From NCBI GenBank assembly GCA_937920335.1, contig CALGUT010000075.1, positions 1-8,021 of the forward strand: a DNA stretch of 8,021 bases, in the 5' to 3' direction. The position numbers were made by a program, and so were the translations under genes. Below, piece by piece: positions 1 to 7,354 of the stretch. This DNA comes from an uncultured Opitutales bacterium. Lineage in GTDB: Bacteria; Verrucomicrobiota; Verrucomicrobiia; Opitutales; UBA2995. Positions within the stretch are counted from its first letter, which is position 1; every line of letters starts with the position of its first letter. Below the pieces are notes generated by a model. It ran no database searches. It was not told where the DNA came from and was given only the letters and a program-made list of their open reading frames with translations.

Positions 1-1469
1 ACAAAGCTATTGGTCTTGTTTTTATCAATATATAGGAAGAAGAACGCGATGTAAGCGATGGGGAGTAAGACCATGCCAAATCTGCTCGTAGGAACCGCCA
101 GGTAAAACTGCGCTTTTCCAGACCATAGAAACAGTGCACCTAATGCACCTGCGACGCCGGCTAACATACAACCCGCATAGTAGAGTTTACCGGTCGTAGG
201 TTTGCCAAGTAGTTCACAAATTACGAAGCCGTTGATGAGCATCAAAATGATGATTGTTGAGATGGCCATGCCTACAACTCCCACACCGAATACGATTTGA
301 GCGATGCCTTCACCGGCTAAATTCTCGAGTGAGTTGGCTAGTGCGAATGCGTCGCGTTGTATGAGTGTGGCTGCTAAGATCCGGTCCGCTTCAGGGAGGG
401 CACCCATAACGGCTGTCGTGGTTTCACCACCGGTTGCGCTTAGCATCTTCGTCAGGTTGCCTTCGTAGGAAGCCTGTAGCTTGGCGGATACTTCAACTGC
501 CGTTCCGGAATGCACCTCAATTAGGCCCTTCTCAGGGGATGCGTGAAATTGTGATGCCGCCGCGATCACTACGCAACTGGTAGCCAGCAGGAAAGGGATG
601 AATAGGGCGGTTGCCATATCGAAACGAGCCAAGCCACGGAAATCTTTGTCCCAGCCCCGTTTGAGGAGCGAGTAGGGGAGTAGAAAGGTCATGTTGATAC
701 CGACGGCAGTTGCCGCAGCGGCGACCATGCGGTCTCTTTGTTGGGAAACCAATTCGGCTGACCAGTAGTCTGGAGCGGATGATGCGGCCACCAATCCTTG
801 TAGGGAAGACGCGGGTTCAAACAGCAATCCGGGTTTAGGAATGAAACCTCCGATGATTCTACCCCAAGGTAAGCCGGTATCACTAAACGTCAGTGCAAAC
901 ACGACCATGAAAAAGCTTAATACGACGATGCCGACCATGACCTTGAGTGCTACATCGAAGATTTTGTATCCCTTAGCGCTGGCATCGTAGAGCCAAACGA
1001 CAAATGCACCAATCACAAATAGGAGTAGCGCACAGACATATTTACCGCCTTCAAAATCGAAAACTCCTAAGTTTTGCTGGAGCGCTGCAGTTCCGAGAGA
1101 AAACTGTGGCATCGCCCACACCATATTAGCCATCAGAGTCGCGATGGCCCAGCCGTAGCCCAAAACAGGGTTCACGTGGTTATTAAGCGCCGCTAATGGA
1201 CGTTCTCCCGTCGATAAGACAACGTATCCGATCGCGCTCAACATCACGATACCGAAAATCATCATCAACGGTTGAAGCCACATCAATTCGTAGCCCCCGA
1301 TGATGCCCAGGTAGAGACTTCCAGCTAAGGATCCACCACCGAGGGTAATCGCACTTTGAAGCCAGCCTGGACCTGAGAGTCGTACGTAGGTCTTATAGGT
1401 AGCGCCTTTACCTTTTTTCTCGGCGGCGAGGATCATCTCGCGTTGTTCTTCTATGTTGGAGTTGGCCAT
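1..1469 (-). CDS. NRAMP-like divalent metal cation transporter (3' end beyond the window)
   Basis: An open frame starts at the ATG at 1469 and stays open to the left edge, giving 489 residues with no stop, so only a short C-terminus is missing. The product is an inner-membrane protein with about eleven hydrophobic segments. A charged cytoplasmic N-terminus (residues 1-30) leads into a GPGWL motif at 33-37, the usual entry to helix 1 of NRAMP (Pfam Nramp) transporters. The canonical DPGN metal motif that should follow reads GGGS (44-47). In the helix 6 region, where MPH is expected, I see M260-T261-F262, so only the Met seems kept. The sequence resembles PVC proteins annotated as divalent metal transporters, and a long polar loop around 308-370 also resembles them. 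A proton- or sodium-coupled metal carrier is therefore likely but the ion is unknown. It follows the sulfatase gene by 90 nt. No Shine-Dalgarno sequence precedes the start. Family call is fairly sure; substrate is not. Confidence 0.78.
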   Translation of the reverse strand, partial: MANSNIEEQREMILAAEKKGKGATYKTYVRLSGPGWLQSAITLGGGSLAGSLYLGIIGGYELMWLQPLMMIFGIVMLSAIGYVVLSTGERPLAALNNHVNPVLGYGWAIATLMANMVWAMPQFSLGTAALQQNLGVFDFEGGKYVCALLLFVIGAFVVWLYDASAKGYKIFDVALKVMVGIVVLSFFMVVFALTFSDTGLPWGRIIGGFIPKPGLLFEPASSLQGLVAASSAPDYWSAELVSQQRDRMVAAAATAVGINMTFLLPYSLLKRGWDKDFRGLARFDMATALFIPFLLATSCVVIAAASQFHASPEKGLIEVHSGTAVEVSAKLQASYEGNLTKMLSATGGETTTAVMGALPEADRILAATLIQRDAFALANSLENLAGEGIAQIVFGVGVVGMAISTIIILMLINGFVICELLGKPTTGKLYYAGCMLAGVAGALGALFLWSGKAQFYLAVPTSRFGMVLLPIAYIAFFFLYIDKNKTNSF

Positions 1470-1504
1470 ATTACTTGGGGTGAATTGAAGAGAGTTTGGT
1501 AAAT

Positions 1505-1510
1505 ATTGTA
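1505..1510 (-). promoter_or_regulatory. Possible -10 element for the NRAMP-like gene
   Basis: Read on the minus strand, TACAAT (5 of 6 to the sigma-70 -10 consensus) lies about 35 nt before the ATG at 1469. No good -35 box sits 16-18 nt upstream. It would let the transporter be transcribed separately from the sulfatase. Weak, by eye only. Confidence 0.22.
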
Positions 1511-1519
1511 ACTTCACGC

Positions 1520-1534
1520 GGGCTATTAAAGCCC
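1520..1534. other. Small perfect hairpin in the sulfatase/NRAMP gap
   Basis: GGGCT and AGCCC form a perfect 5-bp stem around a 5-nt loop, 26 nt past the sulfatase stop codon. No T-run follows on the minus strand, so it is not a classical intrinsic terminator. It could be an mRNA 3' end structure, a weak attenuator or a regulator site. A 5-bp inverted repeat can also arise by chance. Confidence 0.3.
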
Positions 1535-1559
1535 TAAATTTAAGAATCGAAGTCGTTGG

Positions 1560-2951
1560 TTATTTCGTTTTCAGATTTTTTGCGCTCCTTGAGTCGGCTG
1601 CTAATTCGGATGCTTGACCGTGATCGCCGACCTGCTTCATCCAGCTGAGCAGTTCTGATCGGAGTTCGTCTTTGACGGTGTTGTATTCCGCGATATCCGC
1701 CAAGTTGCGCCACTCATTAGGATCGTGATCTAGGTCGTAGAGTTCTTCACCGGGACGGAAATGATAGCGTCTCACTTTTTCGGCAGCACTCGGGTCGGAT
1801 TTCGCAGCCTGTTTCCAGGAGTTAAATACCTGGCTTTCTCCCCATTTGGTATCCTCCCGTATCGTCACCACATTCTCATACTGAATTTCCGGGGTGAAAT
1901 TCCAGATGTATTTATATCTCTGAGACCTTATCGAACGGATGCCGTAATAGTCGGGCGCGTTGATGATGCCCCGTGTAGTTGCTTGAGAAAATACGTAGTC
2001 CTTGTGGTCTTTTGTTTCACCCTTCAAAAGCGGAATAAGGCTCTTGCCATCCAGGATCTGGAGGATTTCTCCTCCGGCTGCCTCGATAAATGTCGGAACT
2101 ACGTCGGAATACTCTATCAGGCTGTCGCAGATCGAGCCGGGTTCGACTTGTCCGGGCCATCTAACTATAAAACCCGTGTGGAGGCCCGCATCATAAAGGG
2201 TCCACTTCGCGAATGGAAGGCTCGATCCCTGTTCTGTGGTGGCGATGAAGAGCGTATTTTCTGAAAGCTTATAGGTGTTCAAGAGCTCGAGTGCCTGGCC
2301 CACCTGACTGTCGAAGTAAGTCAGCTCCGCCAGATAACGCGTCATAGCATCGCGGGTTTCAGGTGTATCGACGAAGGTGAAGGGAAGTTCGACTTTGTCG
2401 GCTGAGTAACGACTCGGATCGCCCTTGTCCCACGGAGCATGAGGTTCGTTGGAGGTTATAAAGAGACAAAAAGGTGTATCGGATGCCTCGCAGTCCTTTA
2501 TGAATGTTTCGATCGCTTCGAAATCGGGGTTATTACCGTTGCTCAAGTATTCGAATGGGAAAACGCTTTTGGGTAGGATGTGGGTTTTACCGCTTATGGC
2601 GACGCGATACCCGAGAGGTCGTAAATGGTGGACAATGCTTTTGACATCTGGATCAGCAAAGGTGTGATTGGGATACGCGCCTGATTTAAAGGGAAAAAGA
2701 CCGGTGTAGATATTGTGTCGGGTGGGCGAACAAGTCGGGGACGACTGGAAGCACTGAGTGAACCGCATTCCCTCCTCTGCTAGCGCGTCCATGTTCGGTG
2801 TATACGCTTGGCCACCGTAGCAGCCGACATCGAAGTGGCTCGCGTCGTCCGCTAAGACGAACACGAAGTTTGGTTTTGTGGCGGCTGAGAGACTTGTTAT
2901 TAAAAACAGCAGAGTCAGTAGATAAGTCCAGATAAACGGTTTGATTTTCAT
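1560..2951 (-). CDS. Exported formylglycine-dependent sulfatase (S1 family, sulfamidase-like)
   Basis: This 463-residue protein is of normal sulfatase length. A signal peptide is clear: basic MKIK, a hydrophobic core to about residue 20, and a probable cut near SLSA-A (23-24), so it acts in the periplasm or outside. Catalytic features in order: metal-binding D35-D36, the C-S-P-T-R signature at 74-78 whose Cys74 becomes formylglycine, GKTH at 121-124, EPHAPW at 169-174 and K249. The late metal pair, usually Asp-His or Asp-Asn before Gly, reads E240-Q241. The C-terminal LYDLDHDPNEW (404-414) is the common sulfatase tail motif. The stretch around GKTH and VFPFE recalls heparan N-sulfatase (sulfamidase), so an N- or O-sulfated amino sugar or a similar glycan is a possible substrate, but this is inference. 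The Cys-type motif needs a formylglycine-generating enzyme encoded elsewhere. The start is 7 nt behind the symporter stop, with no Shine-Dalgarno sequence, which suggests translational coupling. Confidence 0.93.
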   Translation of the reverse strand: MKIKPFIWTYLLTLLFLITSLSAATKPNFVFVLADDASHFDVGCYGGQAYTPNMDALAEEGMRFTQCFQSSPTCSPTRHNIYTGLFPFKSGAYPNHTFADPDVKSIVHHLRPLGYRVAISGKTHILPKSVFPFEYLSNGNNPDFEAIETFIKDCEASDTPFCLFITSNEPHAPWDKGDPSRYSADKVELPFTFVDTPETRDAMTRYLAELTYFDSQVGQALELLNTYKLSENTLFIATTEQGSSLPFAKWTLYDAGLHTGFIVRWPGQVEPGSICDSLIEYSDVVPTFIEAAGGEILQILDGKSLIPLLKGETKDHKDYVFSQATTRGIINAPDYYGIRSIRSQRYKYIWNFTPEIQYENVVTIREDTKWGESQVFNSWKQAAKSDPSAAEKVRRYHFRPGEELYDLDHDPNEWRNLADIAEYNTVKDELRSELLSWMKQVGDHGQASELAADSRSAKNLKTK

Positions 2952-2958
2952 GTCGATG

Positions 2959-4392
2959 TTACGAGTTTACGTCGGAAAATACTAGACGGGCACGTTGTCG
3001 GAAAACAAGTCGATTGACCGCCAGTGCGACCAGCACGCAGCTAATCAGAGTAATCAGCATCAAATGGATGTAATGGAGTGGCTCCCAGCCGAACGAGAAT
3101 ACCGCATAGAGTCCGGTGCCAAACATCACGGCGGTAATCGCAGCCTTGGCATGCACATTGTTAAAGAGTAGTCCTACGATAAACGCCGAAAGGATCGGCA
3201 TACTTACTAGTCCCCATAGTTTTTGCATCAGGTTGATAAGACTGTCGGCTTGCTGGAATAATGGTACCAATGATATGGATACGATGACCAGTATCGCCGT
3301 TACGCGATTGCTAATCTTTCGTATGTCGGGTGTCTTATTGACATAATTCTCGTGAATGTCGCAGACATAGAGCGTCGCCGAAGAATTGAGTGCGCTATTG
3401 TAGGAGGTGAGTACTGCGGCTGCCAGTGCTGCCGCAAACAGACCAGAAAGCCAAGGTGGTAAAATGTCTCCCACAATCGTTCCGTAGGCGGTGTCGCCGA
3501 TGTCCCCGTATAGTTTGAATGCGACGATTCCGGGAATGACTACGATTGCCGGTACGATTAATAAGCGGATGCCGGCGGCGGCAAAAACACCTTTTTGAGC
3601 CTCCTTAAGGTTAGGGGCCGCCATCGCTCGCTGGGTTATGGTTTGGTTGGTGCTCCAGTAGAAGGTCTGTATAAAAATCATTCCCGTGAGCAGCGTGTGC
3701 CAGGGGATGGGTGAATCATTCCCGCCAATCATACTCAGTCGTTCTTTGGGAATGCCGCTCAGGTCGAATCCGATGGCCTGGAGGCTCAGGAAAACGACGA
3801 GAATACTCATCCCGAGAATCAGAACACCGGAATAGGTATCCGACACGGCGACGGCCCTGAGTCCACCGAGTATGGCGTAGGCTGCTCCGACGATGGCGAA
3901 TCCGAACACCAGATACATTAAATTGATGTCCAGTTGGAACATCGACTGCATAAAGAGCGATCCACCATAAAGGAGTGCTGGCAAAAATATGAGCGTATTC
4001 GCCAGTAGGAAAAGCCCTCCAATAACCGCACGGATATGCTTATCCTTGTATTTCTTTTCGAGTAACTCGGTGGTGGTGGTGCAGTTGTTCTTGTAGTAAA
4101 CTGGTAGGAAAATTTTAGCCAGAATGATCAGTCCGATAACGGCGGCAAACTCCCACCAAGCCAGCAACGCCATTTGGTTGCCATTCATGCCGACTAATTG
4201 ATCAGTACTAAGGTTTGTTAGAGTGATCGATCCAGCTACAAAAACCCAGGACAAGCCGCCATTCGCGAGAAAGTATTCTTTATTAGAAGTGCTAGCAGCA
4301 CGATTCGCCCCCCGGCATTTGCGGTAGGTCAGCCAACCGATGGCAGCCGTGCCCAGGAAAAATATGCCGATTTGTAACCATTCGAGATTCAT
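2959..4392 (-). CDS. Sodium/solute symporter of the SSS (SLC5) family, probably a sugar importer
   Basis: This 477-residue inner-membrane protein has about thirteen hydrophobic segments. Family marks include GGLRAVAVSD (176-185), YWSTNQTITQR (245-255) and a small-polar patch N336-S337-S338 in the helix that carries the second sodium site. Against Vibrio SGLT as I remember it, sugar contacts line up as Q65 (Q69), E81 (E88), A84 (S91), Q242 (N260), Y245 (gate Y263), R276 (K294) and Q390 (Q428). That supports a sugar or sugar-like solute rather than proline or pantothenate. It is the first gene of a minus-strand run; the sulfatase follows after 7 nt, which fits import of a desulfated sugar. The ATG at 4392 gives a normal N-terminus (helix 1 from about residue 5); no Shine-Dalgarno sequence precedes it. 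Family is certain; the exact sugar cannot be read from the sequence. Confidence 0.92.
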   Translation of the reverse strand: MNLEWLQIGIFFLGTAAIGWLTYRKCRGANRAASTSNKEYFLANGGLSWVFVAGSITLTNLSTDQLVGMNGNQMALLAWWEFAAVIGLIILAKIFLPVYYKNNCTTTTELLEKKYKDKHIRAVIGGLFLLANTLIFLPALLYGGSLFMQSMFQLDINLMYLVFGFAIVGAAYAILGGLRAVAVSDTYSGVLILGMSILVVFLSLQAIGFDLSGIPKERLSMIGGNDSPIPWHTLLTGMIFIQTFYWSTNQTITQRAMAAPNLKEAQKGVFAAAGIRLLIVPAIVVIPGIVAFKLYGDIGDTAYGTIVGDILPPWLSGLFAAALAAAVLTSYNSALNSSATLYVCDIHENYVNKTPDIRKISNRVTAILVIVSISLVPLFQQADSLINLMQKLWGLVSMPILSAFIVGLLFNNVHAKAAITAVMFGTGLYAVFSFGWEPLHYIHLMLITLISCVLVALAVNRLVFRQRARLVFSDVNS

Positions 4393-4624
4393 AGAAGTCG
4401 TTGGAGTAGTGAGTGTTTGCTGGATCGAATCTACCTGTGTGAAGAGCTAGCTAAGGAAGAGAGCCGAGATGAAGATTTGATCCGGGGTAGTGGGATTGTA
4501 GAAGAACGAATGGATAGATGCTCGTATGGTATCCGTCAAATGGATTGCTCGATAAGAAAAAGATTACGGAGATTGCCCCGTCTCATTAATGGGTGCATGG
4601 TTGGTGGTTTCCATTCCTGAAGGT
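4393..4624. promoter_or_regulatory. Divergent control region between symporter and globin genes
   Basis: Two operons point away from each other here, so promoters for both should lie inside. For the minus strand, TTGACG (4539-4534) is followed after 17 nt by TATCCA (4516-4511). The -35 is good but the -10 is poor, and the leader would be about 110 nt. An 8-bp palindrome, AGCTAGCT, lies near 4446. No convincing plus-strand promoter and no FNR-like or other named operator was found. A TTG-started frame (4417-4620) crosses the region but looks like chance. Confidence 0.35.
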
Positions 4625-5029
4625 ATGAGTATATCCGAACATCGAAAACCAGACATCGAGGGCGACATCGAAATCCGGCTCATGGTAGATACATTCTACG
4701 ATAAAATTCGAACGGATGAAAAACTCGGTCCAATATTTCAGGAAAGAGTCGATGATTGGTCCCTCCACATGCCAAAGATGTATGCATTTTGGAATACCAT
4801 CTTATTTGGTGGAAAAGACTATCGCGGCAATCCCATGGGCAAACATTTAGATTTGCCTGTCGACTCGGAGCACTTTCAGCAATGGATTCGGGTATTCGGT
4901 GAGACGGTTGATGAGCTTTTCGAAGGAGAAAAAGCGGAGCAAGCGAAGGCGGCCGCTAAGAGTATCGCGCATACATTCCAGATTCGCATGGGTATAAATC
5001 CGTTTGGTCATTCTGATCGGCTGCTTTAG
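4625..5029 (+). CDS. Group III truncated haemoglobin
   Basis: A 134-residue soluble haem protein of the truncated haemoglobin class III, related to Campylobacter Ctb. Counting from the ATG at 4625, the expected landmarks are present: FY with Tyr B10 at Y25, LGPIF (34-38), distal His E7 at H48, FWNTILF (55-61), the loop Y-x-GNPM (66-71), proximal haem ligand His F8 at H74 in KHLDLP, and Trp G8 at W87. The spacing from H48 to H74 equals that of H46 to H72 in Ctb. Such proteins bind oxygen tightly and are linked to peroxide or nitrosative-stress chemistry, but their exact job is unsettled. The in-frame ATG at 4589 would add 12 residues; the family's short N-terminus favours 4625, although GAAGG there is only 1 nt from the ATG and no good Shine-Dalgarno sequence fits either start. 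A secreted peptidase gene follows after 44 nt. Confidence 0.9.
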   Translation: MSISEHRKPDIEGDIEIRLMVDTFYDKIRTDEKLGPIFQERVDDWSLHMPKMYAFWNTILFGGKDYRGNPMGKHLDLPVDSEHFQQWIRVFGETVDELFEGEKAEQAKAAAKSIAHTFQIRMGINPFGHSDRLL

Positions 5030-5073
5030 TTTTAGAGTTTGAAACGAAGATCGTCGTGCCATAGATCAGTCTG

Positions 5074-6843
5074 ATGAAATTTTGCGTGTTGGTTGGTTCT
5101 CTCTCTCTAATTCTTCTTTCCACCTATGGTAACTCTCATCGTTCCATTACAGCTGGAGAATTGGCGCAATTATTTGACGATTATTGGGCCTTTGAAATGG
5201 AGCATGACCCGTTCTCCGCGACGGGCTCTGGCGTATATGACTATAACGATCGAGTGCCTGATGTATCGCCGGAATCGCTCGGCGCGATCCGTGAAGCGCG
5301 GATGGGGTTTAAGGAACGTTTAGATACTATCGATCTTTCCGGGGCTTCAAAGAACGATCAGCTTTCCGCGAAGATCCTAGGGTTTATTCTTAACTCCAGC
5401 ATTGAGTTTTCCAAGTTTGGCGACGAACGCATTCCTTTTGTCTCTGACTCTGGCTTTCACAACCAGTTTGGGTATGTATTGAGTTCTACGCCATTCAGGA
5501 ACGAACAGGACTATCGCAACTACCTCAATCGTTTGAAGGCACTCCCTCGATACTACGAGCAGCATGTGGATCACATGCGTAGAGGTTTGAAAACGGGGTT
5601 CACTCAGCCCCAAGCGATTATGCAAAATGTGCTTCCCTCGTTTGAAGGGCTGGTAACAGAAGACGTGGAAAACCATAGCTATTACCGGCCATTTTTGAAT
5701 TTTCCTTTGTCGATTGATGATTCGATCGCGGAGCAACTTAAGGAAGAGGGACGGGCTGTGTTGGCGGATGTTGTCCTACCAGCTGGCCGAAATGTCGTTC
5801 GTTTCATGCGCGACGAGTATATGCCTGGGGCGAGAGAGACACTGGGTGCGTCATCACTACCGAATGGTGACGCCTATTACGCATCACTGATTCGTTATTT
5901 CACTACCTTGGACGACGAAACAGCGGAAAGTATCCATGAGCGCGGCCTGCAGGAGGTTGCCCGTATTCGAAAGGAAATGGATACGATTATTGAGGAGGTC
6001 GCTTTCGAAGGTACATTCGGCGAATTTTTGACGTTCCTGCGCACCGATCCGCAGTTTTATGCGACAACGCCTGAGCAACTACTTAAGCAAGCCGCCTGGA
6101 TTGCCAAGAAAACCGATGGGCGACTGCCTGCCTTTTTTGGGAAACTGCCGCGGCAACCGTATTCGGTCGAACCCGTGCCTGCCGAATTAGAGAAAAACTA
6201 TACGGGAGGGCGTTACTCACCCGCTCCTCCTGAAAGCAGCCGAGGTGGCGAGTATTGGGTGAATACTTACGCTCTCGATACCCGTCCTCTATATCAATTG
6301 ACAGCCCTTTCGCTACACGAGGGAGTCCCCGGACATCATCTGCAGATCGCACTGGCCTATGAGATTGACGGGGGACCGGAGTTTCGCGCGCAGTTTTACC
6401 CGCACGCTTTCGGTGAGGGCTGGGGATTGTATAGCGAGAAGTTGGGAGTGGAGATGGGTATTTACGAGACACCTTATGATCACTTTGGTCGGCTCTCATA
6501 TGAGATGTGGCGAGCCTGTCGCCTGGTAGTGGATACGGGGCTCCACGCAATGGGTTGGAGTCGGCAGCAAGCTGTTGACTATCTCGCGGCCAACACTGCT
6601 TTATCGTTCCATGAGATTGGAACGGAGATCGACCGCTATATCGCCTGGCCGGGACAAGCTTTGGCATACAAAATGGGAGAGATTACCCTATGGGAACTCC
6701 GAGCTGAAGCTGAATCAGCTTTGGGTGAAACCTTCGATATCCGTGATTTTCACGACGCTGTTTTGGCGAAGGGTGGGGTAACTCTTGAGATTTTGCGTGA
6801 CGAAATCCACAACTATATTCGGCGGGTTGAAAGCTCAAAATAG
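5074..6843 (+). CDS. Exported DUF885-family metallopeptidase-like protein
   Basis: A 589-residue protein of usual DUF885 length. An N-terminal signal peptide (K2, hydrophobic core about 4-17) with no lipobox suggests a periplasmic or secreted soluble protein. The family hallmark HEGVPGHH lies at 415-422 (H415, E416, H421, H422) and resembles a zinc-peptidase metal motif with wider spacing than HExxH. FGEGWGLYSE (446-455) gives E448 and E455 as likely further metal or catalytic residues. The C-terminus carries the family block KMGE (533-536), then FDIRDFHD (554-561) and a Gly-Gly-containing tail. Members are usually annotated as uncharacterised or as putative peptidases; a role in degrading peptides outside the cytoplasm is inference. 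It starts 44 nt after the globin on the same strand and is probably co-transcribed. No Shine-Dalgarno sequence precedes the ATG. Full length with no sign of damage. Confidence 0.9.
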   Translation: MKFCVLVGSLSLILLSTYGNSHRSITAGELAQLFDDYWAFEMEHDPFSATGSGVYDYNDRVPDVSPESLGAIREARMGFKERLDTIDLSGASKNDQLSAKILGFILNSSIEFSKFGDERIPFVSDSGFHNQFGYVLSSTPFRNEQDYRNYLNRLKALPRYYEQHVDHMRRGLKTGFTQPQAIMQNVLPSFEGLVTEDVENHSYYRPFLNFPLSIDDSIAEQLKEEGRAVLADVVLPAGRNVVRFMRDEYMPGARETLGASSLPNGDAYYASLIRYFTTLDDETAESIHERGLQEVARIRKEMDTIIEEVAFEGTFGEFLTFLRTDPQFYATTPEQLLKQAAWIAKKTDGRLPAFFGKLPRQPYSVEPVPAELEKNYTGGRYSPAPPESSRGGEYWVNTYALDTRPLYQLTALSLHEGVPGHHLQIALAYEIDGGPEFRAQFYPHAFGEGWGLYSEKLGVEMGIYETPYDHFGRLSYEMWRACRLVVDTGLHAMGWSRQQAVDYLAANTALSFHEIGTEIDRYIAWPGQALAYKMGEITLWELRAEAESALGETFDIRDFHDAVLAKGGVTLEILRDEIHNYIRRVESSK

Positions 6844-6873
6844 AAGAGGGTAGAGAGCTCATGGGCTAATCAG

Positions 6874-6895
6874 GCTTATAAGACCTTCTTAAAGC
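6874..6895 (+). terminator. Possible hairpin after the peptidase gene
   Basis: About 30 nt past the stop, GCTT-a-TAAGA pairs with TCTTA-AAGC around a CCT loop: nine base pairs with one bulged A. No T-run follows, so intrinsic termination is doubtful. It may instead mark the 3' end of the globin-peptidase message. Confidence 0.25.
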
Positions 6896-6898
6896 GCG

Positions 6899-6926
6899 TT
6901 CAAAAATTGGAGAACCTTTGGATAAT
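6899..6926 (+). promoter_or_regulatory. Candidate sigma-70-like promoter for the YdcH-like gene
   Basis: TTCAAA (4 of 6 to the -35 consensus) and GATAAT (5 of 6 to the -10 consensus) are 16 nt apart. Transcription would begin near 6933, leaving a leader of about 50 nt before the ATG at 6983. This agrees with the 139-nt gap that separates this gene from the peptidase. Found by eye; not exceptional for AT-rich spacer sequence. Confidence 0.33.
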
Positions 6927-6982
6927 GAACTTCTTTTTCTATGTTAACCTTCTCGATTATAACCACCAACGCCTAGAAAATA

Positions 6983-7231
6983 ATGCAAGGAGAACACCAC
7001 GATATTGATCACGAATTCCCTGAATACCGCGCTGAGCTAGAAGCGCTTTTGACCAAGGACGCTTCATTTAGGGAACTCGTAAGCGAACACGATGAACTGG
7101 ATGACAGGATCCGCCGTCTAGAAGAAAAGCTACAACCTATCTCCGACCTTGAAATGGAGAAATTGAAACTCGAAAGAACTGCGCTAAAAGACAGAATTTA
7201 TGAGGCTCTGCGCAAGGCGAAGGCTCCTTAG
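6983..7231 (+). CDS. YdcH/DUF465-family small coiled-coil protein
   Basis: An 82-residue, highly charged, cytoplasmic protein with no membrane segment. The family opening, HHDIDHEFPEY at 5-15, is present, followed by a long helical heptad-like region (about 16-50). A second helix ends with LKDRIYEAL (68-76), a typical closing motif of the family (Pfam DUF465; YdcH in E. coli). The function of the family is not established. The start at 6983 places the HH-D-EFPE block at the expected distance from the N-terminus. An AAGGAG sequence lies just inside the gene (6987-6992), too late to serve this ATG. The gene seems to be its own unit, facing the DoxX-like gene across 162 nt. Confidence 0.88.
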   Translation: MQGEHHDIDHEFPEYRAELEALLTKDASFRELVSEHDELDDRIRRLEEKLQPISDLEMEKLKLERTALKDRIYEALRKAKAP

Positions 7232-7354
7232 ATTACTTACCTGTGTTTTAACGGACCGTGTTTCAAGTAAAACGTATGGATTTGCGGAGGATTTCTTCTG
7301 TTGATGGGTTTGTTAGTGGTGCGTTGACGGTGGGCTTAATTCTTACCGAAAACG

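Noticed and set aside
689..883. A 64-codon minus-strand frame within the NRAMP-like gene
   Set aside because: It is out of frame with the long transporter reading frame that covers the same bases and has a coherent membrane-protein translation.
1761..2264. A 167-codon plus-strand open frame
   Set aside because: It lies wholly inside the sulfatase gene on the other strand, has no family resemblance and contains no recognisable domain.
1549..4404. The 11-bp word GAAGTCGTTGG occurs at 1549-1559 and at 4394-4404, flanking the symporter-sulfatase pair
   Set aside because: Several 11-bp matches are expected by chance in 8 kb; there is no extension and no transposase or other sign of a mobile unit.
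4417..4620. A 67-codon plus-strand frame in the divergent gap
   Set aside because: It starts with TTG, has no ribosome site, shows no domain or hydrophobic pattern and overlaps the first possible globin start.
6083..6667. A 194-codon minus-strand open frame
   Set aside because: It is the antisense shadow of the DUF885 gene, including its conserved HEGVPGHH region; its composition is Arg/Pro/Ser-rich as is usual for such shadows.
6987..7006. AAGGAG followed by ATT as a possible alternative start of the YdcH-like gene
   Set aside because: ATT starts are very rare and this one would remove part of the conserved HHD...EFPE opening that the ATG at 6983 supplies.
7233..7270. Inverted repeat TTACTT ... 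AAGTAA after the YdcH-like stop
   Set aside because: The stem has only six A/T-rich pairs around a 26-nt loop with no T-run, so it is too weak to call a terminator.
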